Translations under genes and position numbers: made by a program | Origin: Alphaproteobacteria bacterium | GTDB taxonomy: Bacteria; Pseudomonadota; Alphaproteobacteria; CACIAM-22H2 | Assembly: GCA_016793165.1 (NCBI GenBank) | Contig: JAEULA010000051.1 | Span: forward strand, 62,001 to 126,000 | DNA length: 64,000 nucleotides | Direction: 5' to 3' | Notes under the pieces: model-generated | Told to the model about the DNA's origin: nothing | What the model saw: the letters and a program-made list of their open reading frames with translations, nothing else | Databases searched by the model: none | Shown: positions 53,864-63,218 of the stretch, one piece after another | Position numbering within the stretch: position 1 is the first letter of the stretch | Layout of the letters: each line of letters starts with the position of its first letter

Positions 53864-54870
53864 AGCTCGGCCCAACGCAGGCACCGAACGCCGCGGGACG
53901 CCGCGATCGTCATCATCGGCGGGCGCTGCGCGCGGCAGGGATCGGCAGCGAGATCGCAGCGCGGGGAGAAGACGCAGCCCGCCGGCAGCGCGCGCAGGTT
54001 CGGGACGTGGCCGGGGATCGCCGCAAGGCGGCCGCCCGCGCGGCGCAGCGCGCGCGCCTCGCCGGGGCGCGGCACGGAGGCGAGCAGCCCGCGCGTGTAG
54101 GGATGGCGCGGCCGGTCGAAGACCTCGGCGACCGGGCCGTGCTCGACGAGACGTCCGGCGTACATGATCGCCACGCGATGGGCCATGTCGCCCACAAGGC
54201 CGAGGTTGTGGGTGATGAACAGGATCGCCATGCCGAGCTCGCGTTGCAGCCGCTCCAGAAGCTCGACGATCTGCGCCTGGATCGTCGTGTCGAGCGCTGT
54301 GGTCGGCTCGTCCGCGATCAGCAGCCGCGGCCGGCAAATCAGCGCCATCGCGATCATGGCGCGCTGACGCATGCCGCCGGACAGCTCGTGCGGATAGGCG
54401 CCCAGGCGCCGCTCGGGATCGGGGATGCCGACGGCGGCGAGCATCGCCAGCACGCGCGCGCGGGCGGCCGCGCCGGCGAGGCCCTCGTGCACGCGCAGCG
54501 GCTCGCCGATCTGGTCGCCGATGGTGAGCACGGGATTGAGGCTCGTCATCGGCTCCTGGAAGACCATGCCGATCGCGGCGCCGCGCACCCCGCGCATCGC
54601 CTCGTCGTCGAGATCGACGAGATCGACGGGCCCGTCGTCGCGGCGCAGGCGGATCGATCCCGCGACGATGCGGCCGACGCCGCGCGGCAGGAGCCGCAGG
54701 ATCGAGAGCCCGGTCACCGACTTGCCCGAGCCCGACTCGCCGACCAGCGCCAGGGTCTCGCCGGCGGCGATGCTCAGGCTCACGTCGTCGACCGCGACGA
54801 TCTCCTGGCCGCGGCGCGCGAAGCTCGTGCGCAGCCCGGAGATCTCGAGGACGGTCGACGCGTCGGCCAT
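53860..54870 (-). CDS. Peptide-class ABC transporter ATP-binding protein (DppD/OppD type)
   Basis: 336 residues. Walker A is GESGSGKSV, the signature [15 protein letters not shown], Walker [15 protein letters not shown]. The C-terminal domain has the CVFSPRC...C cysteine set. It pairs with the DppF-type subunit encoded next. It follows the NanA-like lyase gene by seven bases, so the lyase gene is embedded within the transporter operon. Confidence 0.93.
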   Translation of the reverse strand: MADASTVLEISGLRTSFARRGQEIVAVDDVSLSIAAGETLALVGESGSGKSVTGLSILRLLPRGVGRIVAGSIRLRRDDGPVDLVDLDDEAMRGVRGAAIGMVFQEPMTSLNPVLTIGDQIGEPLRVHEGLAGAAARARVLAMLAAVGIPDPERRLGAYPHELSGGMRQRAMIAMALICRPRLLIADEPTTALDTTIQAQIVELLERLQRELGMAILFITHNLGLVGDMAHRVAIMYAGRLVEHGPVAEVFDRPRHPYTRGLLASVPRPGEARALRRAGGRLAAIPGHVPNLRALPAGCVFSPRCDLAADPCRAQRPPMMTIAASRGVRCLRWAEL

Positions 54871-54877
54871 CGCGGCG

Positions 54878-55801
54878 TCAGACCAGGCCGACGTCGCGCA
54901 GGATCGCCTCGACGCGCGCCGACTCCTCGTCGTTCAGCGAGCGCTGCGGGCGGGCCATGATGTTGGTCTGGATGATGCCGAGGCGCCGCATCGCGGTCTT
55001 GAAGCCACCGACGCCCGCCGAGCCCGCCGAAGTGCGCGGCAGGCTGACGCGGACGATCTCGAACAGACGGCTGAGGCGGTCCTGCTCCTTGCGCGCCTGC
55101 GCCCAGTCGCCGCGGCGTGCCGCGGCGTAGAGCCGGACATAGGCGTGCGGATCGACATTGCCGAGGCCCGGCACGACGCCGTGGGCGCCCGCCAGCAGGA
55201 TGCCGTCGACGGTCAGCTCGGCACCGGTCATCAGGAACACCTCCGGCCGGTCGGCCAGGTCGGAGAGCAGGTAGCGGAAGCCGCCCTCGTCGCCGCTCGA
55301 GTCCTTCACGCCCGCGATCGCGCCCTCGCGCGCCAGGGTCACGATCGTCGCGCGCTCGAGCTTGGTGTGGACGCAGACCGGGATGTCGTAGGCGATGATC
55401 GGCGCGTCGACCGCCTCGCGGACGTAGCGGAAATGGTCGACCACTTCGGGCTGGCTCGTGCGCGTGTAGAAGGGCGCGGTCACGACCATCGCGTCGACGC
55501 CGATCGCCTTCGCCGCGCGGGCATGGCCGATGACGCGATCGGTGGTCGGGTCGATCGTGCCGGCGAGGATCGGGGCGCGGCCGTTCACGACCTTGACCGC
55601 GTGCTCGAGGATCGCGCGGCGCGTCGCCTCGTCGTGGAACACGACCTCGCTCGTCGAGCCGAGGATGAACAGCCCGTGCACGCCGCCCGCGAGCAGGTGC
55701 TCGATCACGGCGGTGAACGAGCCGTAGTCGACGCGGTAGTCGGTCGTCAGCGGCGTGACGACCGGCGGGACGACGCCGTGGAAGCGGGCGGGAAGGGCCA
55801 T
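54878..55801 (-). CDS. DapA/NanA-family aldolase, probable N-acetylneuraminate lyase
   Basis: 307 residues. It has the family's GxxxE substrate loop (GSTSE, 48-52), catalytic Tyr138 (AYDIP) and Schiff-base Lys166 (AGVKDSSGD). The family includes dihydrodipicolinate synthase and sialic-acid lyase. The last would cut N-acetylneuraminate to N-acetylmannosamine and pyruvate. The choice of NanA rests on context: a NanE-NanK fusion, GntR regulator and SatABCD-like transporter in the same locus. KDSSGD is found across several subfamilies, so sequence alone does not prove it. It lies between the DppC and DppD-type genes. Confidence 0.85.
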   Translation of the reverse strand: MALPARFHGVVPPVVTPLTTDYRVDYGSFTAVIEHLLAGGVHGLFILGSTSEVVFHDEATRRAILEHAVKVVNGRAPILAGTIDPTTDRVIGHARAAKAIGVDAMVVTAPFYTRTSQPEVVDHFRYVREAVDAPIIAYDIPVCVHTKLERATIVTLAREGAIAGVKDSSGDEGGFRYLLSDLADRPEVFLMTGAELTVDGILLAGAHGVVPGLGNVDPHAYVRLYAAARRGDWAQARKEQDRLSRLFEIVRVSLPRTSAGSAGVGGFKTAMRRLGIIQTNIMARPQRSLNDEESARVEAILRDVGLV

Positions 55802-55826
55802 GATCGGGGTCTCCGGTTGGAACGGG

Positions 55827-56714
55827 TCAGTCGAGTTCGGATCGCGGGTCGAAGGCGTCGCGCAGGCCGTCGCCGACGAAGTTGACGGCCATCACCGCCA
55901 GTACCAGCGCGGCGCCGGGCGAGAGCCACTGCCAGGGGAACTGCTCGAGCACGAGCACGCTGCGCGCGCCGTTGAGCATGTTGCCCCAGCTGGCATCCGG
56001 CGGCGGCACGCCGAGGCCGAGGAAGGAGAGTCCGGCCTCGAGCAGCACGGCGTTGGCGATCTGCAGCGTCGCGTAGACGACGAGCAGGTCGAGCGTGTTG
56101 GGCAGCCCGTGGCGCCAGACGAGATGGCCGACCCCGGCGCCCATGTTGCGCGCGGCGAGCACGAAGTCGCGCTCGCGCAGCTCGAGGAGCCGGGCGCGCA
56201 CCATGCGCGCGAGCACGGGCCAGGTCAGCAGCGCGATGACCATGATCGTCGGCCCGATGCCGGGGCCGGTGAGCGAGCCGAGCACGAGCAGCAGCACGAT
56301 CGGCGGCAGCGTCATGGTCAGGTCGACGAGCCGCATGATCGCGGCGTCGAGGGCGCGGCCGCCGAAGGCCGCGAGCGCGCCCATCGCGAAGCCGATCGCC
56401 AGCGAGATCGACACCGCGCCGAGCGCGACGCCCAGCGAAACCCGCCCGCCCTCGAGCAGGCGGGCGAGAACGTCGCGGCCGACGCCGTCGGTGCCGAGCC
56501 AATGGGCGGCGCCCGGCGGCTTGTTGACGGCGAGCAGGTCGATCGCGTTGGGCGACGGGCCGCCGGCCAGCGGCGCCAGCACGATGCAGGCCAGCAGCAC
56601 CGCCAGCAGGGCGAGGCCCGCGAGCGCCGCGCGGTTGGCGGCGAAACGGCGGAGCGCCCGGCCGCTGGGGCCCTCGAGGCGCGCGGCGGGACGCGATGTC
56701 GCGGCGGCGCTCAT
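55827..56714 (-). CDS. Peptide-class ABC transporter permease (DppC type)
   Basis: 295 residues with six membrane segments. The soluble start and the [28 protein letters not shown] segment are the DppC hallmark, and the coupling loop is [19 protein letters not shown]. It pairs with the DppB-type subunit, whose gene overlaps by four bases. Substrate inferred from context as sialic acid. Confidence 0.93.
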   Translation of the reverse strand: MSAAATSRPAARLEGPSGRALRRFAANRAALAGLALLAVLLACIVLAPLAGGPSPNAIDLLAVNKPPGAAHWLGTDGVGRDVLARLLEGGRVSLGVALGAVSISLAIGFAMGALAAFGGRALDAAIMRLVDLTMTLPPIVLLLVLGSLTGPGIGPTIMVIALLTWPVLARMVRARLLELRERDFVLAARNMGAGVGHLVWRHGLPNTLDLLVVYATLQIANAVLLEAGLSFLGLGVPPPDASWGNMLNGARSVLVLEQFPWQWLSPGAALVLAVMAVNFVGDGLRDAFDPRSELD

Positions 56715-57670
56715 TCGATGCGTATCCGCGGGTCGATCCCGGCATAGGCGAGATCGGTGAGCAGGTTGGCCAGCAGCACGCAGCCGCCGACCGCGAGGGT
56801 CGAGGCCATGATCACGGGGTAGTCGCGCGCCTCGACGGCGTTGACGAGCAGAAGCCCCATGCCGGGCCAGTTGAAGATGCTCTCGATGAACACGGCGCCG
56901 CCGACCGCGGCGCCGATCGTCGAGCCGATCAGCGTCACGACCGGCAGCAGGGCGTTGCGCACCGCGTGCTTGATGACGACCCAGCGCTCGCGCACGCCTT
57001 TGGCGCGGGCGGTGCGCACGTAGTCCTGGTTGAGCACCTCGAGCAGCGAGGCGCGCATGTAGCGCATGATCATCGCGGCATGGCCGATGGACAGCAGCAG
57101 CGCGGGCAGTACGAGATGGCTCAGCAGGTCGCCGAGCGACGGCGCCGCGCCGGGCGTCCGCATGCCGCCGGACGGCGCCCAGCGCAGCGTGACGGAGAAG
57201 ACGAATAGCCCGACCAGCGCGGTGAGGAAGGCAGGACTCGAGACCGCGCCGAAGGCCGGGATCGAGAGCGCGATGTCGAGCGGCCCGCCGCGATTGACCG
57301 CGCCGACGATCCCCGCGGCGATGCCGACGACGATCGCGATCGCCAGCCCGGTGCCCATCAGCAGCAGCGTCGGGCCGATGCGCTCGGCGAGCAGGCGCGC
57401 GACGGGCTCGTGATTGCGCTGAAGCGAGTAGCCGAGATCGCCGGCGGCGGTCTGGCGGACCCAGGCGAGATACTGCACCGGCAGCGGGCGATCCAGTCCT
57501 AGGCGCGCGCGCGCCGACGCGAGCTCGGCCTGCGACATCGGCACCGAGGGATCCAGATACGCGTCGATCGGATCGCCGGGCGCGAGGCGCAGCAGCACGA
57601 AGACGATGGCGCTGAGGGCGACCAGCATGACGATGCTGATGCCGAGCCGGCGCAATGCGAAGGCGATCAT
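56711..57670 (-). CDS. Peptide-class ABC transporter permease (DppB type)
   Basis: 319 residues with six membrane segments. It starts [30 protein letters not shown] and has the DppB segment [32 protein letters not shown], the coupling loop. The usual loop between helices 1 and 2 carries [15 protein letters not shown]. It begins 178 nt after the binding-protein gene, a gap with a strong hairpin. Confidence 0.94.
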   Translation of the reverse strand: MIAFALRRLGISIVMLVALSAIVFVLLRLAPGDPIDAYLDPSVPMSQAELASARARLGLDRPLPVQYLAWVRQTAAGDLGYSLQRNHEPVARLLAERIGPTLLLMGTGLAIAIVVGIAAGIVGAVNRGGPLDIALSIPAFGAVSSPAFLTALVGLFVFSVTLRWAPSGGMRTPGAAPSLGDLLSHLVLPALLLSIGHAAMIMRYMRASLLEVLNQDYVRTARAKGVRERWVVIKHAVRNALLPVVTLIGSTIGAAVGGAVFIESIFNWPGMGLLLVNAVEARDYPVIMASTLAVGGCVLLANLLTDLAYAGIDPRIRIE

Positions 57671-57804
57671 CAGGCGCTGCGGCGCGTCTGTGCCCGCCCG
57701 CCCGCGACGGACGGGAGAGTCCGCCGAGGCGCGGGCGCGCGGGAGGTCGGCCGCGGCTGCCGCGGCGCTCGTCCGGCGCGTTCCCGCTTCGCTCGGGGGC
57801 CTCC

Positions 57805-57829
57805 CCCCTCCGCGCGCGGTGCGGAGGGG
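57805..57829 (-). repeat. Hairpin between binding-protein and permease genes
   Basis: CCCCTCCGC (57805-57813) and GCGGAGGGG (57821-57829) form a perfect nine-pair stem with a seven-base loop, 20 bases past the binding-protein stop. Such intercistronic stems commonly stabilise or partly terminate the upstream message, raising binding protein over permease levels. The rest of 57671-57848 shows only GC-rich sequence. Confidence 0.6.
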
Positions 57830-57848
57830 AGGGGATCTGCGAGGCCGA

Positions 57849-59441
57849 TCACGGGGCGATCGACCAGGCCTGCGGCTTCTGGTCGTAGGGCCCGCCGGCC
57901 GGCGCCGGCAGCCAGGTGAAGTCCTTCAGCTTGGTCGACACGATGCCGTAGCGCTTCGCGACCCACATCGTGCCCCAGGGCACGGACTTGTTCATCGCGC
58001 GGCAGACCTCCTGGAAACGGCCCGCGAGCTTGTCGTCGTCGGTCTCGGCGAGTGCCGCGTCGAGCGCCGCGGTGACGGCGGCATTGCGCACCCGCGCCAC
58101 GTTGGCGCCGGCCGGCGGGATCTGCTTGTCGTTGAGGGCGATGTTGAGGTTGCTCGCATCCGGCCCGATCTGGATCCCGGCGAACACGACCGGATACTGG
58201 TTCCAGTCCGGCGACTGGGCGTAGACGGTCGCATTGTAGGTCGGCACGTCGACGGCCTTCGGCACGACGTTGATGCCGACCTGCGCGAGCATCGCCTGCA
58301 TCGCCGCCATCACGTTCAGCGCCTGCGGCGAGTTGTAGTAGGTCAGCAGCGTGAACGGCTTGGCGCCGTTGATCTGCGCCCAGCCCGCGTCGCGGAGCAG
58401 CTGGCGCGCCTTTTCCGGGTTGTAGGCGTAGGGCTCGAGCCCGGCGGGCACGAGGTGGTCGGCGACATAGGCGCAATTCGCCGGCTTGGCCGCGCCGGCA
58501 TAGAGGCTCTGGATGATCGCGTTGCGGTCGATGGCGTGCATCACCGCCTGCCGCACGCGCTCGTCCTTCCACAGCGGCGCATCGTGGTTGAAGCCCAGGT
58601 AGTTGACGACATAGCTGTCCGCCTCGACGACGCGGAAGGCGGGATTGCCGGCGAAGGTCTTGGCGTCGTCCACCTCGACGTAGCTGACCTGGATCTCGCC
58701 CGACTTGAGCGCGGCGGCCGCGGTCGCCGTCGTCTTGAAGTAGCGATTGATCAGCCCGTCGACCTTCGGCTTGCCGCCGCGATAGTCGGCGTTCGCCGCG
58801 AGCTCGACATACTGGTCGGTCTCGTACTTCACGAACTTGAAGGCGCCGGTGCCGATCGGCGACTTCGACCACCACTCGTGCTTGGCCAGCGCCTCGACCG
58901 GGATTCCGCCGAGCGCGTGCGCCGGCAGCATCATGAGCTTGGTCAGGCTGTCCATCAGGCTGGCATTGGGCTGCGAGAGCTCGATGACCGCCGTGGCGTC
59001 GTCGGGCGTCTTCACGTCCTTCACCGCCGCGAGGCGCGCGGCGAACACCGAGCCGGACTTGGGCTCCTTGGCGAGTGCGATGGTGAACTTCACGTCGGCC
59101 GAGGTGAACGGCTTGCCGTCGTGCCACTTCGCGCCGGGCGCGAGCTTGAAGGTGTAGGCGAGCTTGTCGGCGCTGACCTGCCAGCTCGTCGCCAGGGCGC
59201 CGACGGCGCGCTCGAGCCTGGCGTCGTAGACCACCAGAGGCTCGAGATAGGTCGTGAGCCAGGTGAAGCCGGCGCTGGCCGCCAGCGGATTGAAATTGCC
59301 CTGGAAGCCGCCTGGCCCGACGTCGAAGCCGCCGGTGATCATGGTCTTCTGCGCGAGCGCCGGCGTGGCGGCCACGAGCGCCGTGAGCGCGATCCCCGCG
59401 GCGAGCGCGGTCCGGCGCGAGGTGGAAGCGAAGCCCGTCAT
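57849..59441 (-). CDS. ABC transporter substrate-binding protein, family 5 (SatA/DppA type)
   Basis: 530 residues from the ATG at 59441, with GAGAGGG nine bases upstream and a four-base overlap (ATGA) with the GntR stop. Residues 1-30 are a signal peptide ending ALA-QK. The mature part is a family 5 solute-binding protein: [52 protein letters not shown] and [15 protein letters not shown]. Family 5 members bind peptides, nickel or, in SatA of Haemophilus ducreyi, sialic acid. Context favours sialic acid here. Confidence 0.93.
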   Translation of the reverse strand: MTGFASTSRRTALAAGIALTALVAATPALAQKTMITGGFDVGPGGFQGNFNPLAASAGFTWLTTYLEPLVVYDARLERAVGALATSWQVSADKLAYTFKLAPGAKWHDGKPFTSADVKFTIALAKEPKSGSVFAARLAAVKDVKTPDDATAVIELSQPNASLMDSLTKLMMLPAHALGGIPVEALAKHEWWSKSPIGTGAFKFVKYETDQYVELAANADYRGGKPKVDGLINRYFKTTATAAAALKSGEIQVSYVEVDDAKTFAGNPAFRVVEADSYVVNYLGFNHDAPLWKDERVRQAVMHAIDRNAIIQSLYAGAAKPANCAYVADHLVPAGLEPYAYNPEKARQLLRDAGWAQINGAKPFTLLTYYNSPQALNVMAAMQAMLAQVGINVVPKAVDVPTYNATVYAQSPDWNQYPVVFAGIQIGPDASNLNIALNDKQIPPAGANVARVRNAAVTAALDAALAETDDDKLAGRFQEVCRAMNKSVPWGTMWVAKRYGIVSTKLKDFTWLPAPAGGPYDQKPQAWSIAP

Positions 59442-60190
59442 GATGCGTGTCCCTCTCCTGGTCCCGATGTGGTCCGTCCGGACGCTTTCGCGTTCGCGAT
59501 CAGCGTCGAGATGCCCTGGTAGTGGCGCGCGAGCCGGTCTCGCGCGTCGGCGGCGTCGCGGCGCTCGACGGCGTCGACGATCGCCTCGTGGTCGCGATAG
59601 GTCGCCATGGGGTCGGGGTTCTCGGTGTCGATGAACTCCGCCGCGCGCCGGAAGGCGAGCCAGAAGACCTCGATCATGCGCGAGAGCATGCGATTGCCGA
59701 GGCCGCGGAACAGCAGGCGATGGAAGGCCTGGTCGGCCTCGGCGAAGCTCTCGCCGCGCTCGGCCTTGCGGCGCATCGCATCCAGCGTCGCGCGCAGCGC
59801 CGCGATGTCCTCGGCGGAGATCCGCTCGATGGCGCGCTCGACCATCGCGACCTCGAGCGTGCGGCGGATCTCGATGATCTCCTCGATGTCGCGCAGCGAC
59901 TGGCCCAGCGCGTAGGGAAGGTTGTCGATCAGCGCGTCGAGCGAGAAGTGGCGGACGAACACGCCGATGCCGCGCCGGGTCTCGAGCATGCCCAGCGACT
60001 CCAGCGCCTTCACCGCCTCGCGCACCGAGTTGCGGCTGACGCCGAGATTGCGCGCCAGCATCGCCTCGGCCGGCAGCATCGCGCCCCCGGTCAGGGCGTT
60101 CTCGGCGATGAAGCGCTTGAGACTGTCCTGCACCGAGACGTGCAGCAGGGGCGGGCGCGGCAGGGGCCTGAGGGTTCTCGTCGCGGGCAT
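59438..60190 (-). CDS. GntR-family (FadR subfamily) regulator, probable sialic-acid repressor
   Basis: 250 residues from the ATG at 60190. The N-terminal winged HTH reads MLPAEAMLARNLGVSRNSVREAVKALESLGMLETRRGIGVFV. The C-terminal all-helical FCD domain contains the metal-binding pattern FHRLLFRGLGN and YRDHEAIVDAVERRD. NanR of E. coli is of this subfamily. It is the first gene of the transporter-lyase operon and divergent from the oxidoreductase and NanE-NanK genes, so it probably controls both arms. Confidence 0.92.
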   Translation of the reverse strand: MPATRTLRPLPRPPLLHVSVQDSLKRFIAENALTGGAMLPAEAMLARNLGVSRNSVREAVKALESLGMLETRRGIGVFVRHFSLDALIDNLPYALGQSLRDIEEIIEIRRTLEVAMVERAIERISAEDIAALRATLDAMRRKAERGESFAEADQAFHRLLFRGLGNRMLSRMIEVFWLAFRRAAEFIDTENPDPMATYRDHEAIVDAVERRDAADARDRLARHYQGISTLIANAKASGRTTSGPGEGHAS

Positions 60191-60208
60191 CGCCGCCCAT
60201 TCCCTGGC

Positions 60209-60244
60209 TTGTTCGGTGAAGTTATCGACTTGTAGGATATCCCA
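60209..60244 (+). promoter_or_regulatory. Possible promoter with overlapping GGATATCC palindrome
   Basis: TTGTTC (60209-60214) and TAGGAT (60233-60238) are 18 bp apart on the plus strand. The palindrome GGATATCC (60235-60242, within TAGGATATCCCA) overlaps the -10 box, where a repressor such as the adjacent GntR protein could act. Only one copy was noticed, so the operator is tentative. Confidence 0.4.
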
Positions 60245-60292
60245 GCAATGAAGCCAAGGCGCCTCTGGAAGGGCGCCCAAGCGAGGTCGCCG

Positions 60293-61294
60293 ATGATGAC
60301 GGACGGGGCGCTGGGGATCGGCATCATCGGCGCTGGCTGGTGGGGTGGTCAGCATGCGCGGGCGATCGCGCGGGCCGAGGGGGTGCGACTGGTCGCAGCC
60401 TGTCGCGGCGACGGGGGCGTCGAGGACTTCGTCGCCGCCCATGGCGGCACCGCCCATCGCAGCGTCGAGGGCGTGCTCGCCGACCGTGCCGTCGACGCGG
60501 TGGTCGTCGCGACCCCGCATCATCTGCACGAGGCCCACGCGATCGCGGCCGCGCGCGCGGGCAAGCACATCCTGCTCGAGAAGCCGATGGCGCCGGGCAC
60601 GGCCGCCTGCTCGCGGATCATCGCGGCGGCGCGCGCGACCGGCGTCGTTCTCGTCCTCGGCCACAGCCTGCGGTTCGCGGCCCCGCTGGCGGCGGCCAAG
60701 GCCTGGCTCGATGGCGGCGAGTTCGGCGCCGTCCGCTTCGCGCGCGGGGCGATGATCAAGCTGTGGATGGAGGCCAACCGCCGGCCCTGGCATCTCGAAC
60801 CCGCGAGCGGCGGGGGCCTGCTGCTGACGGCGGGGATCCACACGCTCGACGCAGTGCTTTGGCTGGTCGGCGCGCCCGTGCGGGACGTGCATGCCGTCGT
60901 GGCGACGGGCTTCCACCCGATGCGGGTCGACGATCTCGCCCAGCTGACGCTGCGATTCGAGGGCGGCGCGATCGGCAGCGTCACGAGCGTCGGCTATCGC
61001 GACGGCGCGCCGTCGGGCGGCATCGACCTCGTCTGCGAGCGCGGCACGATCGCGATCGATCCCGGTCGCGGCGTACGTCTCGGCCAGGCGGCGAAGTGGC
61101 GCGACCTGCCGATGGCGCTGCCGGCCGATGTTCCGGGCCAGGCGCTGGTGGAGGAATGGCGCGCCTTCGCTCGCGCCGTGCGGGGCGAGGCCGCGCCGGC
61201 CGTCGACGGCGAGGCGGGGCGCCGGGTCGTCGCCTGTATCGAGGCCGCCTTCGAGTCGGCGCGGCGCGGGGTCACCGTCGAGGTCGCGCCGTGA
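60293..61294 (+). CDS. Gfo/Idh/MocA-family oxidoreductase
   Basis: 333 residues from the ATG at 60293, with GAGG six bases upstream; an ATG at 60248 would add 15 residues before the conserved part. The Rossmann start is GIGIIGAGWWGGQHARA. EKPMA carries the catalytic lysine, and a GIHTLDAVLWLVG helix lies in the C-terminal domain. Members oxidise or reduce sugars with NAD(P). In sialic-acid loci, YjhC-like members interconvert sialic-acid derivatives. Its stop overlaps the NanE-NanK GTG start, supporting a joint role. Confidence 0.9.
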   Translation: MMTDGALGIGIIGAGWWGGQHARAIARAEGVRLVAACRGDGGVEDFVAAHGGTAHRSVEGVLADRAVDAVVVATPHHLHEAHAIAAARAGKHILLEKPMAPGTAACSRIIAAARATGVVLVLGHSLRFAAPLAAAKAWLDGGEFGAVRFARGAMIKLWMEANRRPWHLEPASGGGLLLTAGIHTLDAVLWLVGAPVRDVHAVVATGFHPMRVDDLAQLTLRFEGGAIGSVTSVGYRDGAPSGGIDLVCERGTIAIDPGRGVRLGQAAKWRDLPMALPADVPGQALVEEWRAFARAVRGEAAPAVDGEAGRRVVACIEAAFESARRGVTVEVAP

Positions 61295-62835
61295 CCGCGT
61301 CCGATCGCCTGGCGTCGCTGCGCGGCGGACTGATCGCCTCGTGCCAGCCGGTGCCCGGCGGGGCCTTCGATCGCCCCGATCTCGTCGCGGCCTTCGCGCG
61401 TGCCGTGGCCGATGGCGGCGCCAAGGGCCTGCGGATCGAGGGGCTGGCGAATGTCGCCGCCGTCGCCGCGGCGAGCGCGCTGCCGATCATCGGCCTGATC
61501 AAGCGCGATCTTCGCGACAGCGCCGTTCGCATCACGCCGCACCGCGACGACGTGACGGCGCTGGCGGCGGCCGGCGCGCGGATCGTCGCCTTCGATGCCA
61601 CCCGGCGCGCGCGGCCGGCTCCCGTTGCCGAGCTCGTCGCCGCGGCGCATGCCGCCGGCGCGCTGGCGATGGCCGACTGCGCGGCGCTCGCGGACGCGCA
61701 GGACGCGCTCGCCGCGGGTGCCGACATTCTGGGCACGACGCTGTCCGGCTATGTCGGTCCCGATCCGGTGCCGGCGCTGCCCGATCTCGATCTCGTGCGA
61801 GCGATGTCGGGATTGCCGCGGCCGGTCTTCGCCGAAGGCCGGCTCAACACGCCGGCCCTTGCCGGCGAGGCGATGCGCGCGGGGGCCTTCGCCGTTGTGG
61901 TCGGGTCGGCGATCACGCGGCCGGAGCATGTCGCGCGGTGGTTCGCGGATGCCGTGGCCGCCGCCTCCGCACCGGACGGCCCGGTGCTCGGCATCGACAT
62001 CGGGGGCAGCAAGATCCTCGTCGGCCTCGTCGAGGGCGCACGTGTCGAGTCGGTTGCGCGGATCGAGACCCCGCGCATGGCCGGCGCGGAGGCGTGGCTC
62101 GATGCGGTCGCGCACGCCGTCGCACCGCTGCGCGGCCGCTATCGCATCGCGGCGGCCGCGGTGAGCGGCATCGTACGCGACGGCTGCTGGTCGGCGGCGA
62201 ATCCAGCGACGCTTCCCGTGCCGGACGGATTTCCGCTCGAGGCGGCGCTCGGCGCGCGGCTCGGCTGTCGCGTCCGTGCCTACAACGACGCCCAGGCTGC
62301 GGCCTGGGGGGAGTGGCGGTTCGGGGCCGGCGCCGCGCGGGACATGGTGTTCGTGACGATCTCCAGCGGCATCGGCGGGGGAATCGTCCTGGACGGCCGG
62401 CTGCTCGTCGGCGCGACGGGTCTGGCCGGCAGCCTCGGTCAGAGCCTGCTCGCGGCAGCGGACGACAGCGGCGCCGAGCGGCTCGAGGATCGCGCTGCCG
62501 GGCTCGGGCTCGCGCGCCGCGCCGCGGCGGCCGGACGTGACGGCGATGCCGTGTCGATCTGGCGGGCGTCGCAGGCCGGCGAGGCCTGGGCCGTCGCGCT
62601 TGTCGACGAAGGACTCGCCGCACTCGCACGCGCGCTGGCGACACTCAAGGCGATCGTCGATCCCGCCGTGATCGTCGTCGGCGGCGGGCTGGGCCTGGCG
62701 CCGGGCTATCTCGCGGCGCTCGCCGCGCGGCTCGACCGGCAGGCTCCGCTCTATCGCCTGGAGCTGCGGCCCGCCGCGCTCGGTGCCGCCGCCGGCCTCG
62801 TCGGCGCCGCCGACCTCGCCCGCGGCGCCGGGTGA
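61291..62835 (+). CDS. nanEK: Bifunctional NanE-NanK fusion (ManNAc-6-P epimerase / ManNAc kinase)
   Basis: 514 residues from the GTG at 61291. Residues 1-~225 are a NanE barrel very close to known NanE: GGLIASCQPVPGGAFDRP, LRIEGLANV, IIGLIKRDL, GTTLSGY and AEGRLNTPA. Residues ~231-514 are a ROK kinase: ATP motif GIDIGGSKILVG, catalytic Asp333 in AYNDAQAAAWGE. The ROK zinc motif (a His followed by CxCGxxGCxE) is absent; SLGQSLLAAADDSG stands in its place. It would phosphorylate N-acetylmannosamine and epimerise it to GlcNAc-6-P. Fused NanE-NanK proteins are known in alphaproteobacteria such as Brucella. Confidence 0.93.
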   Translation: MTASDRLASLRGGLIASCQPVPGGAFDRPDLVAAFARAVADGGAKGLRIEGLANVAAVAAASALPIIGLIKRDLRDSAVRITPHRDDVTALAAAGARIVAFDATRRARPAPVAELVAAAHAAGALAMADCAALADAQDALAAGADILGTTLSGYVGPDPVPALPDLDLVRAMSGLPRPVFAEGRLNTPALAGEAMRAGAFAVVVGSAITRPEHVARWFADAVAAASAPDGPVLGIDIGGSKILVGLVEGARVESVARIETPRMAGAEAWLDAVAHAVAPLRGRYRIAAAAVSGIVRDGCWSAANPATLPVPDGFPLEAALGARLGCRVRAYNDAQAAAWGEWRFGAGAARDMVFVTISSGIGGGIVLDGRLLVGATGLAGSLGQSLLAAADDSGAERLEDRAAGLGLARRAAAAGRDGDAVSIWRASQAGEAWAVALVDEGLAALARALATLKAIVDPAVIVVGGGLGLAPGYLAALAARLDRQAPLYRLELRPAALGAAAGLVGAADLARGAG

Positions 62836-62908
62836 GGCCGGCGCATCGCGACGGCTGGCGCTCGCCGGCGCGCTGACATATCAGTGATGTGGCAGCGAGG
62901 GGGAGACG

Positions 62909-63202
62909 ATGAAGACCTACGAGGGTTCGCGCAGCCTGGCGGGCGCGGTGGTCACGGTCGACGGCAAGCGGCTCGATCCGCGCTTCGACCTAAGGACCTA
63001 TTCTAAGGCCGGCTTCGAATGGACCTACGAGGGCGCGGGGCCGCTGCAGTTGGCGCTCGCGATCCTTGCCGACCATTTTGGCGACGACCGCAAGGCGATG
63101 GAGCGGCACGAGGGCTTCATGCGCGAGGTCGTCGCCGAGCTCGACAATGCATGGACGCTGACGACCGCCGAGATCGACGCGGCGCTCGCCCGCGGCCGCT
63201 GA
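62909..63202 (+). CDS. DUF6166 family protein
   Basis: 97 residues. The sequence follows the DUF6166 pattern: MKTYEGSRSLAGAVVTVDGK, LDPRFDLRTYSKAGFEWTYEGAGPLQLALAILADHFGDD, and a C-terminal LTTAEIDAAL. No function is known. It probably folds as one small alpha/beta domain in the cytoplasm. It has its own AGGGGGAG ribosome site and lies 73 nt after the NanE-NanK gene and 16 nt before the dioxygenase gene. Membership in the sialic-acid operon is not implied. Confidence 0.85.
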   Translation: MKTYEGSRSLAGAVVTVDGKRLDPRFDLRTYSKAGFEWTYEGAGPLQLALAILADHFGDDRKAMERHEGFMREVVAELDNAWTLTTAEIDAALARGR

Positions 63203-63218
63203 ACCAGGGGAGACCCCG

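Noticed and set aside
57671..57848. Gene in the gap between binding-protein and DppB-type genes
   Set aside because: No start with ribosome site and no frame with recognisable content; the gap is GC-rich and holds a hairpin.
52898..59441. Annotating the ABC system simply as a dipeptide transporter
   Set aside because: Class membership is right, but the lyase, NanE-NanK fusion and GntR gene in the same locus make sialic acid the better working hypothesis; kept as an alternative.
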